From the NCBI GenBank assembly GCA_015233155.1, contig JADFYG010000019.1, positions 2,416 through 66,415 on the forward strand: a DNA stretch of 64,000 nt. The letters run 5' to 3'. Made by a program: the position numbers and the translations under genes. The stretch's first letter is position 1, and every line of letters begins with the position of its first letter. The stretch is from Candidatus Rifleibacteriota bacterium (GTDB lineage: Bacteria > Muiribacteriota > Ozemobacteria > Ozemobacterales > Ozemobacteraceae). Below are positions 8,595-18,201 of this stretch, piece after piece. Below the pieces are notes generated by a model, which ran no database searches, was not told where the DNA came from, and saw nothing but the letters and a program-made list of their open reading frames with translations.

Positions 8595-11441
8595 ATGAAA
8601 AAGACGCTTTCTTTTCTTTGCATATGTAGCCTCATTTTTTTTGCTGCCATCGTCGGCTGCGGAGGCGGAAGCGGAATCCAGAATCCCGCTTCTGCGGCTG
8701 ATTCTTCGGCGATTTCCCTCACGCTCCGTAACTTTATGGCAAATGTCGCCGGCAAGAATGTCGCTGCGGCGAAAACTTTTCTGTCATCCCGTGCACAGAC
8801 GGAAAGCAGCATCGGAAGTCTCACAGTCTGGGATTTCGGCGCGGATGTTAATACCCCGGGTGATAACGCCTCATACTCTTTTACCATACCTTCCGATGGT
8901 ATCGTTCAGTCTTCCGAAGTGTCCGCTGAAGTGCGGGCAGTCTGGATAACTCCTGACGGAAAACGCCTGGATCTTACATTTTCAATGAGCAAGGATCAGG
9001 GTGTTTGGTATATTTCCGATTTCGTTTTCAGCGTAGCAGAAACCGGACTATATCTTGTTTCCTCTTATTATCCTATGCACTTGGGAGATCAGTGGAAATT
9101 TCAAAACTCATCTAATGGCTCGACTGGATCCATATATTCATATGATGTAACTCGTGGTCCTGAAACAATAGGAAATATCGCCAACGTTTTCACGTTGAGT
9201 GATTCCAGATTCTCATTGGCTTCTTTGCAGCATTCCTCTATAAAAGGGGCACTGTATTTATTCGGCCATAATGGAACCAATCGATATTCGACTCAAAATG
9301 GCCTTTGGTGCCTTGGCCCCGTTGCTGATTCAAGTTATCAGTTCAACGGAGGAAACCCATGGCAGATGCTGCCTGCAAATGTCTCGCCAGGTAAGACCTA
9401 CTTTGCAAGCCTGACGGAAAGTGTGAATGGGACTTCTTTTACCATCGATGCGCAGGTTGCAGTCTCAGCAGTTCAGCCGTATACGACTTTACTCGGGACA
9501 ATAGATGCTTTACCGCTGGATATAACCCTCACTTACGCTGGTGGATCAAAAAAAATCAAGGAGAGGTGGTATCTCGCAGGCAATCTTGGTTTGATCGGCT
9601 TTGCGAATGAATCGACCATCAGCGGGTCGGTATTCCAGGAAACCGGAGCGATCCAATCAGTAAAAATCAATGGTGTTGAGACGAAGCCTGGCGCTACTCC
9701 TACGCCAACGCCAACTCCAACGGTTACCCCAACTCCTACGCTCACACCCACAGTAACACCAACATTGATACCCACCGTGACTTCCACAAATCCTGCGAAT
9801 GGTGCTTCAGGTGTGGCTGTCACCAGTAATATCACTGCAAATTTCAGCGGGGTGATGGACCCTTCCACGATAAATACAGCGACCTTTATTGTGACGGGAC
9901 CAGGCGGAACGTCTGTTTCAGGCACGGTAAGCTATGGTGGTCAGACTGCGAACTTTACACCCATAAGCAATCTCGCTTTCGGCACCACCTATACGGCCAC
10001 GATTACCACCGGATCCAAGAACCTGACGGGCAATGCGCTGGCGGCAAATTATACATGGAGCTTTACGAGCGTGCCAGCTCCTAAGCTTATGAGCGTTCGG
10101 GCAACCCAGGATATTATCACTCCTAATCAAATCAACGTGAGTTTTTACGATGCGAGCGGGACTCAACTTACGACTTCCGGGTTTGTCGCTGGAGGAGCTC
10201 CCTTATCTCCTACGAACTTTTCTTTTGTGGAGTCCTTTGATCTTAAGACGGGGACTAACGGACCAACCACTTACGCGGTAGTGGCGACCCCGACTTCCTG
10301 GTCAGTCGGTGGAACCAGCGGAAAAGACATCTTATTGAAGTTTGCGTCAGGCACTCTGCCTTTAGGCTCACCAAACTGGAATATCATCGCCAGCGGAGTT
10401 TTGAGCCAGGTGGGAGGCTACACTTCAGATCCTGCTCCTACGTTAGTGGGGAACCATGTTCGCGCGATGAAATTCATACCATGGACGGATTTCGGAACTG
10501 GTACACCTGTCAAGATTACGGCGCCGGTTTCCGGAGAGCTGTATTTGGTCTACAAAGACAGAGTTCTTAAAAGCACGATGTCCGAAACCGTTACATCAGG
10601 GGTGACCAATTTGACCGTGCAAACAGGCGGCTTACCCACTTGGTTTTCCGGAATTTCATCCGGCACAGAGATTCGCGACATGTTTCGTATGGGTAATCCC
10701 AATACCGGCGCATTTCTCGCTTTCAACGCTCTGTTGGCAAGTTCGAGTTCAGCGGCGACCGCTATTGCGAGCCAATCGGATAATACCATTCCATATAATA
10801 TTGAGAGAAGTTTGGGGGCAATGAATGGTCTGTTCTTCGACTATTTCCCATATAGTAGTGGTCCGGATATGCTGACGATTGCAGCGACTACGGGCAATCT
10901 TACATCGGTTCCATGGATCAATCCAGGAGCAGCGACATCCACAATTGTCGGCGCGAATGTGCTTGCTATGGATAGCTTTGGAGATCCTTCACAGATTGCT
11001 GTGCCCCAGGGCATTCGATTCATCAATCAAAACGGTCAATTGAATTCCGCTACTATCAATGCATCCGGAACATTGGTTCTGGGCACCACAGCATTCACAT
11101 TCCCAGCCGGCTTTAACGGACCTAATCAATTTGGCTTGGTTTGGCTTGCTTCATGGCTTGATCAGGTGCAGAATCCCAATGCCGTGGATCAGTATTTGGT
11201 TGCTGATGCCTCATACAATACGATTCACTATATGGACAAAGGCGTATTACTTAATACTTCTCAACCGATATGGAACATCGGAGGAAATGGCACTAACAGC
11301 AATATTACTTATAAGGGCTGGCTGAATAGGCCCTACAGTGTCTGCGTTTACGATAGCAAGGGTACTGCAGTCACGGACAAAGACCTTTGGATCCTGGTAG
11401 CTGACAGCGATGGACTGACGATCTATCGCGATTTGCCCTGA
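8595..11441 (+). CDS. large lipoprotein with Pro-Thr linker and bacterial Ig-like (Big_5/SbsA-type) domain
   Basis: The lipoprotein signal ends AAIVGC at Cys22, followed by a Gly/Ser stretch (GGGSG). An N-terminal domain (about 35-355) resembles proteins with a nuclear-transport-factor-like cone and a separate beta domain, but I do not assign it. A Thr-Pro repeat linker lies at about 367-395. Next comes an Ig-like domain (about 396-490) with the Big_5 hallmarks: STNPANGASGVAV, an MDPSTINT block, then GTTYTATI and YTWSFTS. The C-terminal 450 residues are unassigned, beta-rich and Gly/Ser/Thr-rich. GAGGA eight bases before the ATG supports the start. Last gene of the putative surface operon, ahead of a strong terminator. 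Confidence 0.75.
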   Translation: MKKTLSFLCICSLIFFAAIVGCGGGSGIQNPASAADSSAISLTLRNFMANVAGKNVAAAKTFLSSRAQTESSIGSLTVWDFGADVNTPGDNASYSFTIPSDGIVQSSEVSAEVRAVWITPDGKRLDLTFSMSKDQGVWYISDFVFSVAETGLYLVSSYYPMHLGDQWKFQNSSNGSTGSIYSYDVTRGPETIGNIANVFTLSDSRFSLASLQHSSIKGALYLFGHNGTNRYSTQNGLWCLGPVADSSYQFNGGNPWQMLPANVSPGKTYFASLTESVNGTSFTIDAQVAVSAVQPYTTLLGTIDALPLDITLTYAGGSKKIKERWYLAGNLGLIGFANESTISGSVFQETGAIQSVKINGVETKPGATPTPTPTPTVTPTPTLTPTVTPTLIPTVTSTNPANGASGVAVTSNITANFSGVMDPSTINTATFIVTGPGGTSVSGTVSYGGQTANFTPISNLAFGTTYTATITTGSKNLTGNALAANYTWSFTSVPAPKLMSVRATQDIITPNQINVSFYDASGTQLTTSGFVAGGAPLSPTNFSFVESFDLKTGTNGPTTYAVVATPTSWSVGGTSGKDILLKFASGTLPLGSPNWNIIASGVLSQVGGYTSDPAPTLVGNHVRAMKFIPWTDFGTGTPVKITAPVSGELYLVYKDRVLKSTMSETVTSGVTNLTVQTGGLPTWFSGISSGTEIRDMFRMGNPNTGAFLAFNALLASSSSAATAIASQSDNTIPYNIERSLGAMNGLFFDYFPYSSGPDMLTIAATTGNLTSVPWINPGAATSTIVGANVLAMDSFGDPSQIAVPQGIRFINQNGQLNSATINASGTLVLGTTAFTFPAGFNGPNQFGLVWLASWLDQVQNPNAVDQYLVADASYNTIHYMDKGVLLNTSQPIWNIGGNGTNSNITYKGWLNRPYSVCVYDSKGTAVTDKDLWILVADSDGLTIYRDLP

Positions 11442-11448
11442 TCCACAC

Positions 11449-11481
11449 GCACACTGGGGTGCTTTTCGCACTCCAGTGTGC
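11449..11481 (+). other. hairpin upstream of the terminator
   Basis: GCACACTGGGGTGC (11449-11462) pairs with GCACTCCAGTGTGC (11468-11481) over 14 positions with one G-T pair and a 5-base loop. It has no T-tract. It stands directly before the true terminator and could stabilise the 3' end of the operon transcript. Confidence 0.5.
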
Positions 11482-11491
11482 TACAGACCTT

Positions 11492-11532
11492 AAACAGTTC
11501 GGGCCGCCGAAAAGGCGGCCCGAACTGTTTTT
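11492..11532 (+). terminator. strong intrinsic terminator
   Basis: A perfect 17-base stem (11492-11508 with 11514-11530) with loop GAAAA is followed by a T-run. It ends the 4855-11441 operon. The opposite strand lacks a comparable T-run, so it mainly serves the plus strand. Confidence 0.9.
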
Positions 11533-11635
11533 GCGAGTAATAAAATACTTCGGAATCGAATCCGTCTACCATTCACAAAAACACTCGCATAATTGATGCG
11601 TAGGGACGATCTGGTGGAACGCCCGGAGAGTAATA

Positions 11636-12880
11636 TTAAGTGATTGGTATCGCAGGCGCTCTCCGACGTTTCCTCTTCTTTTTACCGGGAGCCGGCGCCT
11701 CCTGGCACAGCAATGCAAGAAACCCTTCTGCCAAAAGATCAGCCTGCCATTTGTGAAGAAGACCCTTGCCGGATAGTCCTGACGCTTCCTGAGGTCGTTC
11801 CTTTGCGATATGATCTATGGCTTCACCTGACGCAATCAGAGATGCCGGAATTTTAATTGCATTGGACACTTCGTTGCGGTGGTCACGAAGCTTGCGTGAC
11901 AGTTCGCCTTCCCATGCGGAGAGATGAATATGCTGTTGTCGCCGTGGATTAGCGCGCGTTTGCAGATTGTCTAGATCGGCCTCAAGTCCGCGCTGAATAG
12001 CTTCCTTCACTTCTTTGCCAAAACGAGCGAGAAAATCTGATCCGATGTGATTGATTACTGAAAGCCCTGCCAGTGTTCGCGGTGCCTGACGCGCGATTTC
12101 AAGGAGCGCGAGATTCGACAACACCATGAATGGCGCACGGTCGAGGCGCGCGGAAATGCCTTCCCGAAGAAGCCAGACCTCGCGAAGAACAGCCAGCGAA
12201 CGCGTGGGCATGCGGCTGGAACCTTTGATCATATATGCACAGGGATCAGCCTTATCGATTTCATTGTCACATCGCAGGTTGGCAAGGTATCCGAACTCTT
12301 CTTCAGCCCATGAAAGCCGTCCAAGCTTCTTCAGCTCGGCTCGCAGATAATCGCGCACCGGAATCAGTGTAATGGCATCCAGAATTCCGTATGTCCGCAT
12401 TGCCGGAGTCAAAGGACGCCGCGACCAGTCGCATCGCTGGAGCCTCTTGTCGAGAGGCACGCCGAGTATTTTTTCAGAAAGTGCTGAAAGTCCGAGTTCT
12501 TTGAACCCTAGTAGTTCAGCGGCCAGGCGCGTATCGAAGATCCGTGGAATCTCGACTCCGACATCGCGAGCCAGAACACGTACATCGTAATCCGAACCGT
12601 GGAAAATCCATTCGCAGTCCGCTTGCCGCGCAAAAGCACGTAACGGCTCGAACTCCTTTATTTTCTGCGGATCAAGCAAGGCCGCACGCGAACGTGTTGA
12701 TACCTGGATGAGGTTGGTGATGGCCTTGTATTTATAGAAACCCGCCGATTCAGTATCGACGGCGAAAACATCGGTATTATCAGCTGAAACAAGATTCAAA
12801 AACTCCGAAAGAAGTTCAGTGCTTTCAACCAGGATGGCGTTTTGAACCAATACTTCTATATCAAATTTAGAATGGGACAT
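11636..12880 (-). CDS. rnd: ribonuclease D (3'-5' exonuclease, DEDDy family)
   Basis: The exonuclease core is at about 35-200, with the DEDDy catalytic set: D42 and E44 in VDTES, D99 in FHGSDYDVRVL, and Y164 with D168 in YGILDA. The C-terminal half (about 215-330) resembles the helical HRDC region of RNase D. RNase D trims the 3' ends of tRNAs and other small RNAs. At 414 residues it is slightly longer than the E. coli enzyme; the extra is a basic tail (KKKRKRRR) likely to contact RNA. It is convergent with the surface operon and stands last in a run of minus-strand genes, 87 bases after the cyclase gene. Confidence 0.9.
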   Translation of the reverse strand: MSHSKFDIEVLVQNAILVESTELLSEFLNLVSADNTDVFAVDTESAGFYKYKAITNLIQVSTRSRAALLDPQKIKEFEPLRAFARQADCEWIFHGSDYDVRVLARDVGVEIPRIFDTRLAAELLGFKELGLSALSEKILGVPLDKRLQRCDWSRRPLTPAMRTYGILDAITLIPVRDYLRAELKKLGRLSWAEEEFGYLANLRCDNEIDKADPCAYMIKGSSRMPTRSLAVLREVWLLREGISARLDRAPFMVLSNLALLEIARQAPRTLAGLSVINHIGSDFLARFGKEVKEAIQRGLEADLDNLQTRANPRRQQHIHLSAWEGELSRKLRDHRNEVSNAIKIPASLIASGEAIDHIAKERPQEASGLSGKGLLHKWQADLLAEGFLALLCQEAPAPGKKKRKRRRAPAIPIT

Positions 12881-12967
12881 GTTTTCAATGATCTTTCACG
12901 AGAGAATGGCAAGAAAAAAACAGTGTGATTACATAAGGCATAATTTAACATTACGATTTATTCTACA

Positions 12968-15682
12968 TCATTTTTGCGTGAGATGATAGCTGCCGTCCCA
13001 GTTTTCAGGAGGCGGGTTTTCTTTATATTCATAGCATCGCTTCAGATATGTACGACTGGGCCCATCCTCGGGAATGCGCGCAAGAACCGACTCGAAAAAC
13101 TCGATGGCTTTGTCCCAGTTGCGGTCCAGTTGCAGTTTTACTGCGGCATCATATATGCTCGCAACCTCGTTCCACTCGGGTGGTTCTTTACCTTTTTCGC
13201 ATATTATCTCGTAAACCCGCACTGGCTCCTTCTTGCCTTTGACTGCCAGAAAATCTAGGAACCGCGTCGTAACTCTCTCCTGGACGAGTTTATTCGTGTT
13301 TTCACTGATCATCATGCGTGTGCCATAGGCCTTATTGGCTCCCGTGAGACGTGATGCAAGATTGATGCCGTCACCCATGCATGTCAGGTTCATTTGATTC
13401 GTTCCCGATCCCATATAGGCGACGATAATGCTCGCCGAGTTGATTCCACATCTGGAAATCAATCTCGGAAGTCCGCGTGCCGCCCATGCATCCTGCAGTT
13501 CGCGCAGCTTCTTCTGCATATCGATTGCACAAAGGCAGGCGCGTACCGGATGATCTTTTTGTTCGAGCGGAAAGTTCCAGAAGGCCATCACATATTCCCC
13601 GATAAACTTGTCGAGTAACCCGCCATGAAGCCAGAGGATATCGGTCATTGCGCCGAGATATTCGTTTAACATCACAACGGTGTCCTCAGGCGAGAGGGCA
13701 CGCGAAACCGATGAGAAATCGACCAGAGTCGAAAAGAAGATGGTCAGATCGGTGCGTGTTCCACCGGGCTTCACCCGATCCGGATACTGTAGAATATAAT
13801 CTACGATAGCGGGAGCAAGACAGCGGGAGAACATTTTTTTGTTTATATTCGCCTGCCGCCGTTTCCGAATTTCACTTATCAGAGTGTGAGATAACCAGGT
13901 GAGTGGAAGTCCTGCAAATAAAGGCCCAAAAAGAAAAATTCTTCCCATGGAGTGAAAAGAGTAATAGCCGATCCAGCAGGAGAAGCTGAAAAAGAGTATC
14001 GTGGTAAAGAGTCCGAGATACCATTGCAGACGCTCCAGAAACAGACCGAGTGATAGCATCGTAAGGAACAGCAGGAACAGGGTTTGCAGAGCGGAAGGCG
14101 GTATGATGAAATGGTTTTCCAGTATTGTCAAAGCCGCGTTCGCGTGAATTTCTATGCCGTTTAAATCATCTGACTGTGTTCTGTAGAGCGAACTCACTGA
14201 CATTGGGGTCGGGAAATAATCGAAGTCGCTTCGCTCGAACGGACCCGCCATGCAGAGCCGCCCCGCGAAACTGGTGGTCTGGGAAAGCGTTGTACGATGA
14301 ACGACCGATGGATCAAAGGCCTCTTTCCTTTCAGGATTACGGGTGGCATGATAGGCAAGTGTCTCATCATCGAAGCATTCCATGAATGTCGCGGAATGAA
14401 AGACTGACAGGTCGCCTGCGGTTGGTCGTGAAGAACCGAAAAAGTAGACCTCCATACAACCATTCTGATCCAGCGGAATGGTTCTGTCGGGAAGTATTAA
14501 TTCCCTGGGTTGCCCCCCGTTCTTTACGATCGGCAGTATGCGATCGAGTTCTTTCTGTAAAGCCGGGAGAAAAGTTCCGCGAAGAGATTCAGAGGCGGTT
14601 TGATCCAGATGCAAAACTGCCGCGAGCAGACTCGTGGATGGCAGTAATCGGTCATGATTCGCGAACAATCTGTACAAGGGAATGCACCGGACAAACTCCT
14701 TTTGCTGCTGCCCGAATCCCGTGAAAGATAGATGAACGTTCGGTTTGAGAAATCGGGCCTCCGGAAAAATTCCACGCGGCGCTGTTGCCGCATTTTCTTT
14801 TCCTCCAGCGTCTGAGTCAGCATCGGAAGTCTCCCCGCCATCTGTCAGTAACTCATTGCCAAACGATGAATCACTTTGTACTGGTATTATAATCGGCGCG
14901 TCGCTGCTGGCAAGAGATGACTCGAGTTTTGCATCAGTCTCTTCATCCTGTGGTCCGTCGAGGGGAAAATCCAGGACGATGACTCCGGCGCGATTGACTG
15001 GATAATCCTTCGGAAGTTCAACCTGAGCTGAAGGAGTCACGCTTAGAAGAATGTTGGGCTTGGGAAAAACTTTTATCGTCCATTTCAGGGAAAGATATGT
15101 AAGGCATCGCGAAAAAGATGCTCCGGCTGAAAGGAGCTGGTTCGGCGATGCCATACTGTCACTTGGAAAATCCATGAAATCTGGGATGCGATTGAGAGTC
15201 TCCGAGGCTCGGAAAAAACTCAGAGAGGGCGTGGCGAGCTTTGTTTTCAGTCCCAGTAATCCGGATTCCAAGGCTCCCTTCGTTTCACCGGAAAACCATC
15301 CGAGACGAATTTCTCCAAGTCCTTGCATTCGAATTCCCCCGCCAAATATCGGAACGCGTCGCGAACGTCCGAGAAGTCTTAAGATGCTTGCGAATTCACG
15401 ACGACCGGGATTTTCTCCTAGCAATGATGACGTAGCTTCATCTTTCTTTATAATAAAAATATGGTTTTTAGCGGGCCTTTCTACATACTGTTTTTTCGCG
15501 GACATCTCGTTGTTCCTGTATCCGATCTGATAGACAATAGTCGTCAGATAGTCATCGATTTTAGAAAATTTATCGCTTACAAATAGTCCGGCCATTAGCA
15601 TGGCGATTACGAATGCGAGAACAAGACCGGTATGGGTTTCCCAGAGCGTAATAAAGGTTTTGCGAAGAGCGGAAATGTTCAT
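12968..15682 (-). CDS. CHASE2-class III cyclase homologue lacking both metal-binding Asp residues (C2-like)
   Basis: Order: one N-terminal membrane helix, a large extracytoplasmic CHASE2 region, three membrane helices (about 540-620), a class III cyclase domain (about 640-800) and a short helical tail. The start at 15682 has GAGG nine bases upstream; upstream starts overlap the previous gene. Compared with its neighbour, the first metal Asp is Thr652 (FFST) and the second is Glu696 (FIGEYVMAF). The purine-side Lys692, ribose Asn774 and transition-state Arg778 (NLASR) are kept. Codons were read directly: ACT, GAA and CGT. In this family the metal Asp pair comes from one subunit and the Asn/Arg from the other, so this protein alone should be inactive but could complete the site of the upstream paralogue. 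An acidic Ser/Asp-rich insert lies in the CHASE2 region. Confidence 0.85.
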   Translation of the reverse strand: MNISALRKTFITLWETHTGLVLAFVIAMLMAGLFVSDKFSKIDDYLTTIVYQIGYRNNEMSAKKQYVERPAKNHIFIIKKDEATSSLLGENPGRREFASILRLLGRSRRVPIFGGGIRMQGLGEIRLGWFSGETKGALESGLLGLKTKLATPSLSFFRASETLNRIPDFMDFPSDSMASPNQLLSAGASFSRCLTYLSLKWTIKVFPKPNILLSVTPSAQVELPKDYPVNRAGVIVLDFPLDGPQDEETDAKLESSLASSDAPIIIPVQSDSSFGNELLTDGGETSDADSDAGGKENAATAPRGIFPEARFLKPNVHLSFTGFGQQQKEFVRCIPLYRLFANHDRLLPSTSLLAAVLHLDQTASESLRGTFLPALQKELDRILPIVKNGGQPRELILPDRTIPLDQNGCMEVYFFGSSRPTAGDLSVFHSATFMECFDDETLAYHATRNPERKEAFDPSVVHRTTLSQTTSFAGRLCMAGPFERSDFDYFPTPMSVSSLYRTQSDDLNGIEIHANAALTILENHFIIPPSALQTLFLLFLTMLSLGLFLERLQWYLGLFTTILFFSFSCWIGYYSFHSMGRIFLFGPLFAGLPLTWLSHTLISEIRKRRQANINKKMFSRCLAPAIVDYILQYPDRVKPGGTRTDLTIFFSTLVDFSSVSRALSPEDTVVMLNEYLGAMTDILWLHGGLLDKFIGEYVMAFWNFPLEQKDHPVRACLCAIDMQKKLRELQDAWAARGLPRLISRCGINSASIIVAYMGSGTNQMNLTCMGDGINLASRLTGANKAYGTRMMISENTNKLVQERVTTRFLDFLAVKGKKEPVRVYEIICEKGKEPPEWNEVASIYDAAVKLQLDRNWDKAIEFFESVLARIPEDGPSRTYLKRCYEYKENPPPENWDGSYHLTQK

Positions 15683-15693
15683 GGCAAACATCC

Positions 15694-17988
15694 TCAATGG
15701 CCGATCGCGGCAGTGCCGTTCCAATCCGCAGCAGGCGGATGTTCTTCGAAGGCATGACAACGATGCAGATAGGTTTTGCTGGGTCCGTCTTCCGGCCAGC
15801 GTGCCAGAATATCCGCGAACACTCCTGCGGCTTCACTCCATTTTCGCTCCTGATACAGAGCAATTCCACGGTCATACTCTACTATCATTTCGGCCCATTC
15901 CGGCGGTTCCTTCCCCTTTTCACTGACCAGTTGATACACTTTTATGGGAGCGGGTTCGCCCAGAGCTTCGATCAGATCCAGATACCGAACTGTGATACGA
16001 TCCTTGGCCAAGCGATAAGTATTGTCGCTTATCATGAGCAATGTTTCATAACCCTTGTTTGCTGCCTCCAGATCAGAGGCGAGATTAACCCCGTCACCCA
16101 TGCACGTGTAATTTCTTTGGGTAGTTTCGGAACCCACAAAACCGACGATAGCGGTTGTAGTATTGAGGCCGGCGCGGGCGGAGACTTTGGGAAATCCGCG
16201 TTCCGCCCACCCCTTCTGCAGCTCGAGGATTTTTGCCTGCATCTCGATGGCACAGAGACAACCCTTGACCGCGTGTTCCTCCACTGGGCTTGGAGCATTC
16301 CAGAAGGCCATTACGGCATCTCCGATGAACTTGTCCAGCGTGCCGTTATACTTGAAAAGTATGTCCGTCATTGCTCCGAGATACTCGTTCAGAAGAATGA
16401 CCAGATTTTCAGCGGTCAGAGCTTCCGATATGGAAGTAAAACCCGCGACATCCGAAAAGAAGACCGTAAGCTCAAATTTTTCTCCGCCGAGCTTTATCTT
16501 GTCCGGATTTGCAATCATGTATCGAACCACATCAGCATTAACAAATCTTTGAAATGTATTTCTTATCTGAGCTTCTTTTTGCTGCTGTTTAATGTAACTG
16601 GAAAGAGAATGGTAGGCCCACGTCAATGGAAAGCTCATGAAAAATGGAGACAGGAGAAATACATGACCCCATGAATGAAATGCGTGAAAGGCAATACCAC
16701 AGATCCCTGTGAGAAAGGCGAGAGTGATGATAAATCCTTTCCCAGGGGTACACCCGACCAGTAAACAACTCAAAACAATGGTGGCAACAATAACAGCAAT
16801 GACGGTGTGAAGAGTGTGACGAACCTCAAGGAAACGCTTTGTCAGAATAGTCATTATAGCGTTCGCATGAATTTCAACTCCCATGATCGACTGGGAATAT
16901 CGACAGAAGGGGGTCGAAAGCGTAAGCGGAGTATCGTAATAATCACCATCCGCTCGTTCGAATGGACCGATTAGACAAATCGCATTATTCCAAGGGAGGT
17001 GTGATGTATCGCTGGATGCAAATTGCGGCGAGGGCTCGAGTCTGGCCTTGAATTTCGGCCGCCGTTGTTTATTCCAGTCGGTAGTGGCCCGATCGAAGCA
17101 GTCGTGAAAGGACGCGGAGTTAAAGACCTTTCTCCCTTCAATGTCCGGTTGAGTCGAACCGAAAAAATTGACACGCATGAATCCATTTCCGTCGAGTGGA
17201 ATTGTTCGGTCGGGAAGCCTGAATTCTTTCGGAATTTCTCCGCTTTTTATGATCGGAAGCAGCCGTGTTAATTCATCCTGCATTCCACGAAAATATGTTC
17301 CGTTTTGTGGTATTAAAACTGTGCGATCGAGAAGAAGCACGGCGGACAGCAGACTGAAAGATGGTGTGAGCCTGTCTTCATCAGGAATATAATAAAAAAG
17401 AGGAACCCGCTGTACAAAATCTTTGTTGCCCAGGCCGATATTTATCAGGCCTAAATGCGTATTTCCTGAACAGAAAATTTTTTCAGGAAGGACGACTGAA
17501 ACATGCTTTACCTGACTGGAAAGCATACGTCCCTGCCGTCCCCGCGCCCCTTCCTCGCTTGAAAGAACTGTGCTCTCCTGGCGCACATCAATGCTATATT
17601 GGGCGGCTAAAACCATCGGAGCTGGACTGGATGCGATAGCTTCAGCGAAAAGTCGGTCCGAATCAGAGGCTTTCAGCCCTTGAAGGAGAAAATCGAAAGA
17701 AAGGACGGCCGGATTTCCCTCATTGAGTCGCCGAAAAATACCGGCAAATTCCCGTCTTCCCGGAGATCTTCCGAGAAGTTTTGATGTGTGCTCATCTTTT
17801 TTGACGATGAAAATAGGTGGGACAGCAGTTGGGGCGGCAAAGCCGGCCTGGAAAATCATGCTGGTCAGGCGGTCGTCAAATCCTTCGAATCCTCCTCCCA
17901 GGAAAAATATCAAAGAAAAAAATGTCGCCGCTGTTCCCGCCAGAATCCCTTCGTGGCGCTCCCAAAAAAGTCTCAGACGATTCAACAT
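15694..17988 (-). CDS. CHASE2-class III adenylate cyclase homologue lacking the transition-state Arg (C1-like)
   Basis: This 764-residue protein has the same plan as the gene after it: N-terminal membrane helix, CHASE2 sensor, three membrane helices (about 395-470), cyclase domain (about 505-665) and helical tail. Both metal Asp residues are present, D513 (FFSDVAGF) and D557 (FIGDAVMAF), as is the adenine-side Lys553. Thr628 at the second purine position is usual in bacterial enzymes. Asn635 is present, but the Arg four residues later is Asp639 (codon GAT read at 16072-16074). That is a charge reversal at a key catalytic position. As a homodimer it should be weak or dead. Paired with the downstream protein it regains one complete site. 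The stop lies 11 bases before the partner start, so expression is coupled. Confidence 0.85.
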   Translation of the reverse strand: MLNRLRLFWERHEGILAGTAATFFSLIFFLGGGFEGFDDRLTSMIFQAGFAAPTAVPPIFIVKKDEHTSKLLGRSPGRREFAGIFRRLNEGNPAVLSFDFLLQGLKASDSDRLFAEAIASSPAPMVLAAQYSIDVRQESTVLSSEEGARGRQGRMLSSQVKHVSVVLPEKIFCSGNTHLGLINIGLGNKDFVQRVPLFYYIPDEDRLTPSFSLLSAVLLLDRTVLIPQNGTYFRGMQDELTRLLPIIKSGEIPKEFRLPDRTIPLDGNGFMRVNFFGSTQPDIEGRKVFNSASFHDCFDRATTDWNKQRRPKFKARLEPSPQFASSDTSHLPWNNAICLIGPFERADGDYYDTPLTLSTPFCRYSQSIMGVEIHANAIMTILTKRFLEVRHTLHTVIAVIVATIVLSCLLVGCTPGKGFIITLAFLTGICGIAFHAFHSWGHVFLLSPFFMSFPLTWAYHSLSSYIKQQQKEAQIRNTFQRFVNADVVRYMIANPDKIKLGGEKFELTVFFSDVAGFTSISEALTAENLVILLNEYLGAMTDILFKYNGTLDKFIGDAVMAFWNAPSPVEEHAVKGCLCAIEMQAKILELQKGWAERGFPKVSARAGLNTTTAIVGFVGSETTQRNYTCMGDGVNLASDLEAANKGYETLLMISDNTYRLAKDRITVRYLDLIEALGEPAPIKVYQLVSEKGKEPPEWAEMIVEYDRGIALYQERKWSEAAGVFADILARWPEDGPSKTYLHRCHAFEEHPPAADWNGTAAIGH

Positions 17989-17998
17989 CGAATTTTAG

Positions 17999-18109
17999 CT
18001 ATCCTTCTCCAAGATACCTGTCTATGATGGCTGGAATCAGGACCAGAAGAACATAATAATGGATTGCCATTAAAAGGCCGAAGCTATAGCCGATGAGTCG
18101 ATAGATCAT
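17999..18109 (-). CDS. 36-residue putative membrane peptide upstream of the cyclase pair
   Basis: ATG at 18109 is preceded by AAGGGAG at eight or so bases, and the frame runs to TAG at 17999-18001. The product begins MIYRLIGYSFGLLMAIHYYV and continues hydrophobic, ending with a charged IDRYLGEG-like tail, so one transmembrane helix is expected. It ends ten bases before the start of the first CHASE2 cyclase, the spacing of a translationally coupled gene. It is too short for default gene callers. No family recognised. It could be a small regulator or assembly subunit of the membrane cyclases, or a leader peptide for them; the position suggests this and nothing proves it. Confidence 0.55.
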   Translation of the reverse strand: MIYRLIGYSFGLLMAIHYYVLLVLIPAIIDRYLGEG

Positions 18110-18201
18110 GCCCGGACTCCCTTCAAACGAAAAACGAATATGGAAATTATCAACCAGGCAGCAATTGCCCTATACCATTTTATTCAAAGTAACTTCTAAA
18201 A

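Noticed and set aside
15697..16674. 325-codon plus-strand frame inside the first CHASE2 cyclase
   Set aside because: Antisense to a complete conserved domain with catalytic motifs; no start signal.
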